DNA of 64,000 nt from Flavobacterium sp. 140616W15 (GCF_003668995.1 NZ_CP033068.1:1426001-1490000); one strand, 5' to 3'. Counted from the first letter of the stretch, positions 1-10,217 are shown. Made by a program: numbers and translations. Notes: generated from the sequence alone by a model not told the origin.

Positions 1-1934
1 CTGGCGTATTCTTCTCCGAGTTCTTTAATTAAATCGGCTTTGGTTTTTCCCCATTTCCATTGGCTATATGGTTTTAAACCAATACTGCATTCGTAATGCG
101 ATGGTGTCCATGCATCTGTTCCGTCATCATTACGTCCTGCTTGTACCATCATATAGGTTACCTCATCGTGTTTTAATGTTCGATGACGCAGTGTATCGCT
201 CATTTCTTTTGATTTCTCTAGAGTAATACCCGGTGGTAATGATACTTGCAGCCAGATTGAACCTTCGTCGAGTGGAGGTAAAAAATCTTTTCCTACCATT
301 GCAGTAAGTATAAAGGCAAAGCTTAGTACTACAACTAATGGTGCAATTACTTTTTTAGGAGCCTTCATTATTTTTAGGATGCTGTTATGATACGAATTGG
401 TTAGTTTATCCAGCCATTTATTATGATACATTTTTTGTGGCTTGCGATAGATAAAATAGGCCAACCCTGGAATCAGCAATAAAGCAACGGATAACGCTCC
501 CAATAGTGCATAACCTACTGTAAAGGCCATTGGAGTAAATAGTTTTTTCTCTACACGCTCAAAAGCAAATAAAGGCAAGTAAGCAATAATGATAATTAGC
601 GTTGCAAAAAAGATAGGGCGTGCTACACTTTTTGCTCTTTTTGCTACACTTTGTTCTGTTAGTTCAACATCTTCATGATCTTCTCGTTTTTTCAAGATGG
701 TTTCCATCATTACAATTGCTCCGTCTACAATTACCCCAAAATCAATTGCTCCCAATGAAAGTAAATTGGCAGGGATGTTAGTAAGTTTCATTAAAATAAA
801 GGCAATTAAAAGAGAAATAGGAATTGTAATTGCTACTAATAAGGCACCTCTCCAGCTTCCGAGGAAAACAATTAATACAATAATTACCAGAAGCATTCCT
901 TCTAATAAAGTATGCGAAACGGTGGTAAGTGTGGTGTTTACCAAATCGGTTCTGTCTAAAAAAGTATGTATTTGAACTCCCTCCGGAAGGTAATTTTCAT
1001 TTAAATCATCTACAGCCTCATTTACCCCTTTTAATACTACTGATGGATTTTCGTTTTTTAGCAAAAGCACTATACCTTGGATATTATCCGAATAATCTGC
1101 TCCTCGTTTGTCTGAATATCCTAATGCACCTTTACGCTCTAGATTTCCATATTTTAATTTTCCAATATCATTCAGATAAATTGGTACACCATTTACTGAT
1201 TTTACTACAATACGTCCAATGTCTTGTAAATTTTTTACCAAACCAATGCCACGTACCACATAGGCTTGGTCGCCACGATTGATGACACTTCCACCAACAT
1301 TGGCGTTGTTTTTCTCGATAGTTTCGGTTACTTCACTTAATGATAACCCATATTGCTCTATTTTTCGAGGATCTAATTCAACTTGATATTGTGTTGTAAT
1401 ACCTCCAAAATTGGTTACATCGGCTACTCCAGAAATTTGCTTTATTCTTGGAATAATGGTGTATTCCTGCAATTCACTTAAAGCTCTTAAATCATGATTT
1501 TTGCTTTCGATGATATAGCGATATATTTCGCCTGTAGGTGAGGTAAGTGGATCTAAACCAGGAATTGCTCCATACGGTAATTCGACATCGTTTAAGCGTT
1601 CCTGAATTCTTGCTCGGGCAAAATAATCATCTACACCATCATCAAAAACAATTGTTACCATTGATAATCCAAAGGTGCTTTTGCTTCGCATTACATGCAT
1701 ACCCGGCAAACCATTTATAGCACGTTCTATCGGAATAGTGATTTGTTGTTCTATCTCTTCGGCTGCTAAACCTGAGACTTGTGTTACTACTTGCGAGGTT
1801 ACATCGCCAATATCTGGATAGGCTTCTACCGAAAGCTTTGTCCATGAATAATAGCCAAATACTGAAAGAAGTAAAAATAACGTCAGAATTAACCAGCGTT
1901 TTGCTATTGTTGTTTGAAATATATTTTGTTTCAT
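1..1934 (-). CDS. czcA: CzcA/CusA-type heavy-metal RND efflux pump, 3' end outside window
   Basis: Inner-membrane RND permease of a tripartite metal-cation efflux system; about 644 N-terminal residues are visible and the frame is still open at base 1. The N-terminus MKQNIFQTTIAKRWLIL followed by a hydrophobic helix and the SVEAYPDIGD stretch is typical of the HME branch. The TM4 region contains D398, D404 and E411 (GAIDFGVIVDG...MMET), the D-D-E arrangement of CzcA-like divalent-cation pumps. Periplasmic porter domains follow TM1, and the second half begins with MVGKDFLPPLDEGS. The start is the ATG at 1934. It follows the membrane-fusion gene by 290 bp that hold repeat elements, so co-transcription is probable but not certain. 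No outer-membrane factor is seen; it may lie beyond the edge. Metal specificity cannot be read from the sequence. Confidence 0.93.
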   Translation of the reverse strand, partial: MKQNIFQTTIAKRWLILTLFLLLSVFGYYSWTKLSVEAYPDIGDVTSQVVTQVSGLAAEEIEQQITIPIERAINGLPGMHVMRSKSTFGLSMVTIVFDDGVDDYFARARIQERLNDVELPYGAIPGLDPLTSPTGEIYRYIIESKNHDLRALSELQEYTIIPRIKQISGVADVTNFGGITTQYQVELDPRKIEQYGLSLSEVTETIEKNNANVGGSVINRGDQAYVVRGIGLVKNLQDIGRIVVKSVNGVPIYLNDIGKLKYGNLERKGALGYSDKRGADYSDNIQGIVLLLKNENPSVVLKGVNEAVDDLNENYLPEGVQIHTFLDRTDLVNTTLTTVSHTLLEGMLLVIIVLIVFLGSWRGALLVAITIPISLLIAFILMKLTNIPANLLSLGAIDFGVIVDGAIVMMETILKKREDHEDVELTEQSVAKRAKSVARPIFFATLIIIIAYLPLFAFERVEKKLFTPMAFTVGYALLGALSVALLLIPGLAYFIYRKPQKMYHNKWLDKLTNSYHNSILKIMKAPKKVIAPLVVVLSFAFILTAMVGKDFLPPLDEGSIWLQVSLPPGITLEKSKEMSDTLRHRTLKHDEVTYMMVQAGRNDDGTDAWTPSHYECSIGLKPYSQWKWGKTKADLIKELGEEYA

Positions 1935-2059
1935 TTTTTTTCTTGTTAAGAGTCAGAGTTGCAAAGGTTCAAAGGCTCAGAGGTTCAAAGGTTCAGAGCG
2001 AGCTTGAAAGATGGTAATTGTTTGATAGTAAGTGTTTTATTATTGATTTCTCGTTTTGT

Positions 2060-2177
2060 TTGTCATTTCGGTGAAGGAGACCCGAGCGATAGCAAACAGA
2101 CGTAGTAAATCTCATCAAGTAGCTCGACAATGATTATGGAGTTTCTCGCGAAGATTTCTCCTTCGTCGAAATGACAA
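2060..2177. repeat. Intergenic inverted repeat (REP/MITE-like)
   Basis: Two 21-bp arms (2060-2080 and 2157-2177) are complementary with only two adjacent mismatches and enclose about 76 bp. The arm core TGTCATTTCG/CGAAATGACA recurs in looser form near 35495, 47590 and 51015. Just upstream (1951-2002) is a short run of AGGTTCAAAGG-type minirepeats. It separates the membrane-fusion gene from the RND pump and could form an mRNA hairpin. Confidence 0.75.
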
Positions 2178-2224
2178 TATTGAGAAAAACCTTTGTCCCT
2201 TTGCCACTCAGAACCTCTTTGTTT

Positions 2225-3397
2225 TTACTTCGCTTCAAGTAGATAAAAAGCCCCTTCGCTTATGATTATTTCATTTGCTTTTAGTCCAGATAGTATTGCT
2301 ATTTTTCCGTTGCTGGAAATTCCCGTTTCTACATAACGTCTAACATATTTTCCTTTTTCTAGTTGAACAAGTACAAAACTGCTGTCGTTATATTGTAAGA
2401 CTGCTTTGGCAGGAACAAACAGTGTATTTTCGGGAGTGTCTATGAATTTTACAGTTACATACATACCCGGTTTTAGTGTATGGTCTTCATTAGTGCATTC
2501 TATTAAGACTTGTACGCTTCGTGTATCCTCATCAACTATTTCATTGACATGGTAAATTTTTCCAGTAATTTTTTTATCAGGATAGGAAGCTAGCTGAATC
2601 TCGGCACCATCTAGTTTCTTAATAAAACGAACGTCTTTTTCTTTAACCTGCCCGGCAATCCATACCTTTTTTAAATCGGCTACTATAGCTTTAGGCGAGT
2701 CATCTTCTTTGATGTATTGTCCTAATACGACTTCATTTGTTATTACTTCTCCAGCAACAGGAGAGGTGATAATAAGTGGTTGACCAAAAACAAGCTTGTT
2801 TACATTTACTCCAAATATTTTTAAGCTTGCAATTGCATTTTGGTATTCTTTTTCATTGATTTCAAAGTTTGTTTCTGCTTCTTCCAGATCTTTTTGAGAT
2901 CCTACACCATTAGTTTTTAAATCCTGCTGACGTTTTAGAGAAAGTTTAGCGATTTGAAAAGTTGATTTTGCCTGAAAGAAGTTTTTTTGTGCATCAATAA
3001 AATCTGGTGAGACCATTTCAAAAAGTGGTGTTCCTACCTGAGTTTTCATCCCTAGTTTTAAATACACTTTGGTAACTCTTCCAGAAAATGGAGGAGCAAT
3101 TTCGGCATAAAAGTTAGGAATCGCTTTTACAGTACCTGCTGTTATTAATTCTAATTGAAACGGCTCATTTGTAACCGTTTCTAATTTTAATTTCGGACTA
3201 ATTGTAGATGTCGCAGGAACTACAATGGTATCATTTTGCAAAGTGTAATTTTGTTTATCTGTCGTTTCTTCTTTACCACCGCAAGCTGTTAAAGCTGTTG
3301 CAGTAATTAGCGTTACTAAAAGGTTTCGGTATTGCTTTTTTTGATTGATGATTCTTGGTGTGTCGAATCTGTAATTGTTTTTAGTATTTAGTTTCAT
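2225..3397 (-). CDS. RND efflux periplasmic adaptor (membrane-fusion lipoprotein, HlyD/CusB family)
   Basis: Periplasmic adaptor that would link the RND pump to an outer-membrane channel. A 24-residue basic leader precedes a hydrophobic segment ending in a lipobox, LTAC with Cys39, so it is likely a lipoprotein. Then come a barrel-sandwich half (AEIAPPFSGRVTKVYLKLG), a helical hairpin rich in K/E/Q (about 130-195), the second lipoyl half (ITSPVAGEVI) and beta-barrel/membrane-proximal domains. The 390-residue length is normal. The start lies only 12 bp after the mgtA stop, so it is almost certainly translated from the same mRNA as mgtA. The cargo is presumably the metal handled by the downstream pump. 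Confidence 0.92.
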   Translation of the reverse strand: MKLNTKNNYRFDTPRIINQKKQYRNLLVTLITATALTACGGKEETTDKQNYTLQNDTIVVPATSTISPKLKLETVTNEPFQLELITAGTVKAIPNFYAEIAPPFSGRVTKVYLKLGMKTQVGTPLFEMVSPDFIDAQKNFFQAKSTFQIAKLSLKRQQDLKTNGVGSQKDLEEAETNFEINEKEYQNAIASLKIFGVNVNKLVFGQPLIITSPVAGEVITNEVVLGQYIKEDDSPKAIVADLKKVWIAGQVKEKDVRFIKKLDGAEIQLASYPDKKITGKIYHVNEIVDEDTRSVQVLIECTNEDHTLKPGMYVTVKFIDTPENTLFVPAKAVLQYNDSSFVLVQLEKGKYVRRYVETGISSNGKIAILSGLKANEIIISEGAFYLLEAK

Positions 3398-3409
3398 GTT
3401 GTTTTAATA

Positions 3410-6112
3410 TTATAACCATTGATTAAATTTTTTAATAAACCATGTCTTAACATATTGTGTTAATAAGCAATAGCAAGTCAGTATTCCAAATAACCAAGGG
3501 AAATAGCTTAAAGGGAGCGGTTGCATTTTTAACATCGGTGCTAATGGCGAGAACGGAATAGCGATACCTACAAGCATTATTATTGTTGTTAATGCCAATA
3601 CTGGTGCTGTAGCCCAACTTTGTATGAATGGAATTTTTTTAGTCCGTATCATATGTATAATTAATGTTTGAGAAAGTAAACCTTCTATAAACCAGCCTGT
3701 TTGAAAGAACGATTGCAGCTCTGGACTATTGGCTTTGAAATAGAAGAACATCAAAGCAAATGTTGCAAAGTCAAAAATGGAACTGATTGGACCAATAAAA
3801 AACATAAAACGCTGTATGCTAGAAGCATCCCATTTTTTTGGTTCCTTTAAGAAATCTTCATCCATTTTGTCCCAAGGAATGGTTGTTTGTGATATATCGT
3901 ATAATAGATTTTGTGTTAATAATTGTACAGGAAGCATTGGTAAGAAGGGTAGGAAGGCACTTGCACCTAGCATACTAAACATATTTCCGAAGTTACTGCT
4001 GGCTGTCATTTTTATGTATTTAATGATATTTCCAAAGGTTCTTCGTCCGTAAATAACTCCTTTACGCAGCACCATTAAATCTTTTTCTAATAGTATTATA
4101 TCGGCGCTTTCTTTGGCAATATCTACGGCAGTATCTACACTTATACCTACATCTGCTTCTTTAAGAGCTGCTGCATCATTGATACCATCACCCATAAAGC
4201 CAACAGTATGTCCTTTTGCTCGTAATGCTTTTACAACTCTTACTTTCTGTAAAGGACTTAGCTTCGCAAAAATCGAAACGTCATCTATTCTTTGAGTTAG
4301 TTCTTCTTCTGTCATAGATTCCAACTCGGTACCTAACACAATATTTTTTACAGGAATACCAACATCATTGCATATCTTTTTAGTGACGATTTCATTATCA
4401 CCTGTTACAACTTTAACGGTTACTCCTAATTCCTGAAGCGCTGCTATGCTTGGTTGTGCCGATGGTTTTGCTGGATCAAGAAAACCAATAAAGCCAGTTA
4501 GCGTAAGTTGCAGTTCATCATCTACAGAATAGGTAAGCGGATGTTTTCCGTCAAATTCCCTAATGGCAACTAACAATACTCTTAATCCCTCTTCATTCAT
4601 TTTTTTGGAGGTCTGCAAAACTTTGTTTCGCATTTTCTCATCCATCAGTATTATTTTGTCATTCTCAAGATGTAACTCTTTGTTTTCGCCTGGATCGAAG
4701 CTATGAGAGCACAAATCCAGAATTTCTTCGACTGCTCCTTTACAAATTAATAAGTGATTCCCGTTTCGCATTTTAAGAATAACCGACATACGTCTGCGTT
4801 CAAAATCAAAAGGGATTTCATCTACTTTCATAAAGTGTTCTTCTACTTTTAGATAATCATGTAGCTCAATATGTTCCAGAACGGCTTTGTCGAGTATGTT
4901 TTTTAATCCTGTTTGATGAAAACTATTGAGATAAGCCCATTTTAATACTTCATCATCTTCGTCACCGTAAGCATTTAAATGTTTTTCTAAAACAATTTTA
5001 TCTAATGTTAGCGTACCAGTTTTGTCGGTACAAAGAATATCCATCGCACCAATATTTTGGATAGCGTTTAATCGTTTTACGATTACTTTATGTTTACTCA
5101 TATTCATTGCACCCTTAGCAAGATTGGCAGTTACAATCATTGGTAGCATTTCGGGAGTTAAACCTACTGCTACAGCTATTGCAAACAAAAGAGCCTGCAT
5201 CCAGTCTCCTTTTAAAAATCCATTGATTAAAAAGATGATAGGAACCATAACGAGCATAAAACGAATAAGTAAGTAGCTTACTTTGTTTATGCCTATGTCA
5301 AAAGAGGTTTCGGGTCTATTTCCTGTAATAGTTTTGCTAATGCTTCCAAAATAGGTGCGATTTCCAGTAACAACAACTATTGCCTTGGCAGTACCACTAA
5401 CAACATTGGTTCCCATAAAACAAAGATTGTTGAGCTCTATAGGCTGTTTTGTATCTGCATCACGTATCGGGAGGGCATTTTTTTCTACAGGCAGTGCTTC
5501 ACCAGTAAGCATAGATTCACTCACAAATAGATCTTTACATTTCATGATACGGCAGTCTGCTGGTATCATATCTCCTGCTGACAAAAAGAGAATGTCTCCG
5601 GGAACTAGCTCTGTCATAGCTATTTCTCTTTTGCCAATGAATTTTCTTAAAACGGTAGCGGTAGTTTTTACCATACTTTTCAATTTCTCAGCAGCCTGAT
5701 TGCTTCTGTATTCTTGAAAAAATCGTAGTAATGCACTAAAGAGAACCATTCCGGCTACCATGATTACAGTCTTATAATCACTTTCACCTGGTTCAGCCAT
5801 CCAGATATCAACAATAAATGAGATTATGGCAATAACGAGCAGTATAAAAATAAATGGGTTTATAAATGCTTTAATCAACTGACTTAACCATGAAGGAGCT
5901 TTATCGTGCTGTACTTCATTCAAACCAAATTTTTTAAGACGTTCATCAGAGGTTAGTTTTGTAAGTCCAATTTCAGAGCTTTCTAACATTGCATAAACAA
6001 AATTATGGTCGTTTCTGGAAGCATTACGTAATTTAGTTGTAGTGCCTTCATTCATTCCATTGCTATTGGTTAAGGAATAAAAAGGATGCTTTATTTTATC
6101 TTTTACGCTCAT
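3410..6112 (-). CDS. mgtA: Magnesium-translocating P-type ATPase
   Basis: P3B-type ATPase expected to import Mg2+ across the inner membrane. At 900 residues it has the family length. The actuator TGEALPVEK motif, the phosphorylation motif DKTGTLT with D363, and the hinge motif MGDGINDAAAL near 638-648 are all present. A long N-terminal cytoplasmic segment precedes the first TM pair (NPFIFILLVIAIISFIVDIW), and six further TM segments close the protein, as in MgtA/MgtB. It follows mgtC by 94 bp and precedes the efflux adaptor by 12 bp. Association with MgtC supports the Mg2+ assignment; coupling to an RND exporter is unusual. Confidence 0.95.
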   Translation of the reverse strand: MSVKDKIKHPFYSLTNSNGMNEGTTTKLRNASRNDHNFVYAMLESSEIGLTKLTSDERLKKFGLNEVQHDKAPSWLSQLIKAFINPFIFILLVIAIISFIVDIWMAEPGESDYKTVIMVAGMVLFSALLRFFQEYRSNQAAEKLKSMVKTTATVLRKFIGKREIAMTELVPGDILFLSAGDMIPADCRIMKCKDLFVSESMLTGEALPVEKNALPIRDADTKQPIELNNLCFMGTNVVSGTAKAIVVVTGNRTYFGSISKTITGNRPETSFDIGINKVSYLLIRFMLVMVPIIFLINGFLKGDWMQALLFAIAVAVGLTPEMLPMIVTANLAKGAMNMSKHKVIVKRLNAIQNIGAMDILCTDKTGTLTLDKIVLEKHLNAYGDEDDEVLKWAYLNSFHQTGLKNILDKAVLEHIELHDYLKVEEHFMKVDEIPFDFERRRMSVILKMRNGNHLLICKGAVEEILDLCSHSFDPGENKELHLENDKIILMDEKMRNKVLQTSKKMNEEGLRVLLVAIREFDGKHPLTYSVDDELQLTLTGFIGFLDPAKPSAQPSIAALQELGVTVKVVTGDNEIVTKKICNDVGIPVKNIVLGTELESMTEEELTQRIDDVSIFAKLSPLQKVRVVKALRAKGHTVGFMGDGINDAAALKEADVGISVDTAVDIAKESADIILLEKDLMVLRKGVIYGRRTFGNIIKYIKMTASSNFGNMFSMLGASAFLPFLPMLPVQLLTQNLLYDISQTTIPWDKMDEDFLKEPKKWDASSIQRFMFFIGPISSIFDFATFALMFFYFKANSPELQSFFQTGWFIEGLLSQTLIIHMIRTKKIPFIQSWATAPVLALTTIIMLVGIAIPFSPLAPMLKMQPLPLSYFPWLFGILTCYCLLTQYVKTWFIKKFNQWL

Positions 6113-6206
6113 TTTAGTGGTTTTAAGTATAGATTAAAAAAAATTCAGATTACTCATTATAAATAGTATCAATTTCTAATGCGTTTATCGATGTGGACAG
6201 TTAGGA

Positions 6207-6917
6207 TTATAGTTCAGTTTGAGTTCCCATAATTTCCCAGCTCACCTTCATGACTTTTTCTTCAATGGTCAATCGGCTGGCTACTTTTTCCATTAAACTA
6301 TCCTGTGGCGTAATTGCTTTTATTTCGGCTGTTATAAGAGCTATTGATGGATTATCACCATCATCGCTTGTTAATGATTTTAATAATATTGTTTCTTCAT
6401 TGCCTAAACTTTGCATTAACATTACCCGAAGATGGTTTTCGACTTCTGCCTTGCATTTTATAGTAAATAGGTAATCGGTAGGAGTATTAAGAGACTTTAT
6501 AGATTGCAAACGGTTCAGTTTTAAACCTACAGGACGAAGCAGTAAATGTGTAATCATTACAGCAATACTTACGATTATGGCTTCTGTAAATAAACCTATG
6601 CCTACAAGTGTACCTACCGCTGCTGAGCACCAAATGGTTGCTGCTGTATTTAATCCCTGTACACTTAGTCCGTCTTTCATGATTACTCCAGCTCCCAGAA
6701 AACCGATTCCTGAGACAATTTGTGCGGCAACTCTGCTAGGATCTGCACCATCACCCAAAGAAACAGAGAGTAGTATAAAAGCAGTAGATCCTAATGAAAC
6801 TAATGTATTTGTACGCAGCCCAGCATTTTTTTGTCGCCATTGACGTTCAATACCTATTGCTGCTCCCAGCAGTGATGCAAGTACTATACGTGTTGTGAAT
6901 TCATAAGTTGTAATCAT
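6207..6917 (-). CDS. mgtC: MgtC/SapB family membrane protein
   Basis: Small inner-membrane protein of the MgtC/SapB family, associated with growth at low Mg2+ and modulation of ATP synthase or Mg transport in other bacteria. The N-terminal half has four to five TM helices with the family signature (AAIGIERQWRQKNAGLRTNT, then IVSGIGFLGAGVIMK); the C-terminal half is a soluble ACT-like domain. I chose ATG 6917 (236 aa) over the upstream in-frame ATG at 6962: a perfect AGGAGG sits 7 bases upstream (6924-6929), which is rare in this phylum, and MITTYEFTTRIVLASLLG fits the family start. First gene of the mgtC-mgtA-efflux set. Confidence 0.9.
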   Translation of the reverse strand: MITTYEFTTRIVLASLLGAAIGIERQWRQKNAGLRTNTLVSLGSTAFILLSVSLGDGADPSRVAAQIVSGIGFLGAGVIMKDGLSVQGLNTAATIWCSAAVGTLVGIGLFTEAIIVSIAVMITHLLLRPVGLKLNRLQSIKSLNTPTDYLFTIKCKAEVENHLRVMLMQSLGNEETILLKSLTSDDGDNPSIALITAEIKAITPQDSLMEKVASRLTIEEKVMKVSWEIMGTQTEL

Positions 6918-7505
6918 AATAAACCTCCTTTTCTTTTTAATTGATTTAACACATAGATCCATAATTCACATAGTCTTTAAAAGATGTTTTATTCAAAAAA
7001 AATCACATAAGGCTGTGCGAAAAAAATATAATTTTCTAGAACCACCTTAAATTATAATTTGATGTCTCTATGTGCTAAATACTATTTGCCAATTCTAATT
7101 GGCGTTATTATTATCTATTTTAGGAATAAGAGAATTGCGTTAATGATTATAGTACTCCTAATAGTTTGAATTGATTGATAAACAAGTAATTCGTAACCAT
7201 GGCGCAAAATTAGTGTGGCTCTCTAGAAAATGCCGTTAGAGATGTTTTAGAAAAAATTAGAATTTTATTAGAAAGGAGATGGTCAAAAAAGTTTAATCAA
7301 AGACATTGGGTGTTTAATAATCTGGTACATTGTAAGTTAATGTGATAAATAAACTAAGAGTTACTTTATCTTTAAAAGCCCTTTATATCATGAAAAATGA
7401 GCAAAGGTTTTTTTGTTTTTAAAAAGTAAGAAGAAAAATCTAAAAAGCATGCTACCGTCTTTTAAGTGTTAACGAGTTCACAAATAAAGGCTTTTTATTT
7501 ATTCT
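6918..7505. other. Intergenic region with probable mgtC leader
   Basis: No gene is seen here. Read on the minus strand, it carries a possible -7 box TAATTTTG (7212-7205) without a clear -33 box, a GCCAATT/AATTGGC hairpin (about 7088-7103), and TTAGCACATAGA (7078-7067), which can pair over 12 bp (one G-U) with TCTATGTGTTAA (6957-6946) just upstream of the mgtC ribosome site. A competing 7-bp partner lies at 6967-6973. This could be an Mg2+-responsive leader, but I recognise no known riboswitch. Confidence 0.35.
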
Positions 7506-7561
7506 GAGTAGATGTGCGTAGCCTGATAGTATTACTTATTGTAAGGATAGTGATAGTTTTG
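7506..7561 (+). promoter_or_regulatory. Island promoter element 1 (GAGTAGATGTGCGTAG + 32 nt + TAGTTTTG)
   Basis: The 16-bp element lies at 7506-7521 and a Bacteroidota-type -7 box TAGTTTTG at 7554-7561, separated by exactly 32 nt; TTG lies at spacer positions 18-20. Predicted start of transcription is near 7567, giving a leader of about 115 nt for the fibre gene at 7682. The same geometry recurs at 10090, 14258, 14374, 19898 and 22172. Confidence 0.75.
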
Positions 7562-7636
7562 TACCCTGTAGTCATGAGATAGTATAAACCTGTCTGTTTT
7601 TCAAACTAGAGCTACAATTGTTTTATCCCCCCAGTG

Positions 7637-7659
7637 ATTTACTCTTTTGAAGAGTAAAT
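7637..7659 (+). promoter_or_regulatory. Leader hairpin upstream of first fibre gene
   Basis: Perfect 10-bp stem ATTTACTCTT/AAGAGTAAAT with a 3-nt loop, ending 22 nt before the ATG at 7682. An unrelated 10-bp stem occupies the equivalent position before the gene at 10269 (23 nt), which suggests that the structure matters rather than the sequence. Confidence 0.55.
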
Positions 7660-7681
7660 TGTTGATTTTAATTTTAAGTTC

Positions 7682-9963
7682 ATGAAAAAATATATTTTTC
7701 TCTTTGTTCTTGCCTTTATTGGTTATAGTTCATATGCTCAAATAGGAATAGGAACAAAAACTCCAGATGAGTCATCGGCTTTAGATGTTAAACTGCCTAA
7801 TAAAGGAGTTTTACTTTCGCGTGTGTCACTTACAAGCACTACAGATGTTACTACAATACCCTCAGCTGCAAATTCTTTAACAGTTTATAATACGGCAACT
7901 GCTGGCGATGTTATGCCAGGGTATTATTACTGGAATACAACTGCTTCAAAATGGATTCGCTTAATGGATTCAAGTTCAGGAGGATGGGGGCTAAAAGGGA
8001 ATTCAGCAACCAATCCTGCTACTGATTTTATAGGAACTACAGATGATAACAATATTATATTTAAACGTAACAAAGTACAAATAGGGATGTTGGCTCAAAC
8101 AAATATTTCATTTGGAGAACAAGCTTTACAGAATGTAAGAGCAGGAATTAGGAATGTTGGTATTGGTTCTAATGCGCTTAATAGGAATAGTTCAGGAAAT
8201 AGTAATACGGCGTTAGGGTACTACGCATTAAATTCAAATAGTACTTCATTCAATACTGGAATAGGAAGCTTGGCATTAAGTAGTGTAATCTCAGGCGAAT
8301 CTAATACAGCAGTAGGTAGTAATTCTTCCTTAAAAATCGTAAAAGGTCGGATGAATACCAGTGTTGGGTATAATTCATTGTATAGTGGAGTTGAAGCTAT
8401 TGCCAATACCGCTATTGGAAGTGACGCTGGATACAATATTATTAGTGGCTATAACAATACGGCTATTGGATATAATGCGTTATTTGATAATACCAATGGA
8501 AACACTAATACAGCAATAGGAAATAGAGCATTGTTAAATCTAAAAGCGACTGGTGCCTATATATCTGACGATAATGTAGGTGTGGGGAGCAATGCGGGAA
8601 CTATGCTTACTTCAGGAAATAAAAATATTTTTTTAGGATCAGATACCAAACCGACCAATACAGCAGGAAGTTACCAACTGAACATCGGGAATAGCATTTA
8701 TGGAGTGAATATAAATAGATCGGGAGTAAATGCCAGTATTGGAATTAATGTTCCAGCACCAGACAATTCGGCTGTATTAGAATTAAGTGCCACAAATAAA
8801 GGCTTTCTTCCTCCGCGTATTACCTTAAAATCAACGACAGATAACACAACTATTACCAATCCAGCGGCTGGTTTGCTAGTTTATAATACAGCTGCTGATG
8901 GAACTGGAATGACAACTGTGGCTCCAGGTTATTACTATTGGAATGGCACTAAATGGAGTATTCTGGCATCATCAGACAATGCCTGGAACACATCTGGTAA
9001 CTCGGGTACAAGTTCTGAAACTAATTTTATAGGGACTACAGATAATGCTGATGTAGTGTTTAAAAGAGGGAATGTATCTGCTGGTCTATTAGCACTTCAG
9101 ACTTATAATACTTCACTTGGGGTGAATTCGTATAAAGGTACTCCTTCAGGGAGCTATTCTGGACGCTGGAATACAGCCATTGGGTACAATAGTCTTCATG
9201 GTAATACTTCTGGGGAAGTATCAGGACATGACAATGTTGCTGTAGGTTCAAATAGTTTATCGTTAAATTATGAAGGTACGCAAAATGTAGCTATTGGATC
9301 AGAGGTGTTAAAAAATAATACAAAAGGTAGTGATAATACAGCAATTGGTTTTCAGGCCCTAGCAGTAAATAATACAGGAAATAATAATGTAGCGAACGGA
9401 GTGCTTGCACTTAGTAAGAATATATCAAGTAATAATGTAGCTATGGGACATAGTGCACTTTTTAATAATGTTTCAGGATCTGGAAATACAGCTATCGGCT
9501 ATAATTCTGGGACTGCTTCAGATAATCTTACCAATACAACCACAATTGGAAATGGGGCAAGGGTAAGTTCATCCAATACCATACAATTAGGAAATGCAGC
9601 AATTACAACAATAGCAGGTCAGGTGCCATTTACAACAACGTCTGATAGACGATTAAAAGAAGATATCAAAACGATACCATTAGGATTAGATTTTGTAAAT
9701 AAACTCCATCCCGTAGAATACGTCCGTAAAAATAATGAACTAAAAACAAAAGAATGGGGGTAATCGCTCAGGAATTACAGCAAACACTTGAAGCAGTAAA
9801 CTACAAGGATGCTGGGATTGTGCAGGAAGACAATAGTGCAGATAAGATGCTCTCCGTTCGTTATACCGATTTAATTGCACCAATGATTAAAGCCATGCAA
9901 GAATTGTCTGCAGAAAATAAAGAATTGAAACAAAGAATTGAAGTGTTAGAAAATAAGAGATGA
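7682..9963 (+). CDS. Secreted fibre protein with YadA-head-like repeats and S74 chaperone end; frameshifted
   Basis: Exported surface-fibre candidate. A signal peptide (MKKYIFLFVLAFIGYSSYA) is followed by two modules, each opening with the family signature (GIGTKTPDESSALDV...KGVLLSRV; second at about 355) and continuing into NTAIGYNAL-type repeats like the head of trimeric adhesins. Near residue 654 comes SDRRLKEDI, the Ser/Lys motif of the S74 endosialidase-chaperone domain, which trimerises and self-cleaves phage tail spikes. The frame then ends at 9763; the C-terminus (VIAQELQQTLEAV..., coiled-coil end) continues in the +1 frame to 9963. A run of five G at 9756-9760 would need six to restore a 760-residue protein. 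As sequenced, the product is 693 residues without the end of S74. Promoter element 1 lies upstream. Confidence 0.8.
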
Positions 9964-10089
9964 GAGATCGAAATATTATGATAAAAAGTCTTTCCTCATT
10001 TTTTATTAATGCAAGTTTTTTTTGTTTTACGTAAATTGCTGTTTAACTGCGCGTTAATAAAATCATAAATCAAAGATTCTTTCTTATGT

Positions 10090-10145
10090 GAGTAGATGTG
10101 CGTAGGTACTTATCGCTACTTGTTGATAGAATAGGGTTATGTTTG
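10090..10145 (+). promoter_or_regulatory. Island promoter element 2
   Basis: GAGTAGATGTGCGTAG at 10090-10105, a 32-nt spacer with CTTGTTG ending at spacer position 20, then TATGTTTG at 10138-10145. The predicted transcript starts near 10151, about 118 nt before the ATG at 10269, almost the same leader length as the preceding gene. Confidence 0.75.
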
Positions 10146-10217
10146 CGCGCCAGTATGATTAAGTATACTACTACTCTCCAATAAAAAATTATAATTATCA
10201 CCCATTGTATCATAATG

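Noticed and set aside
3777..5699. Several plus-strand ORFs of 60-114 codons inside the P-type ATPase gene
   Set aside because: They are antisense shadows of a fully conserved 900-residue ATPase frame.
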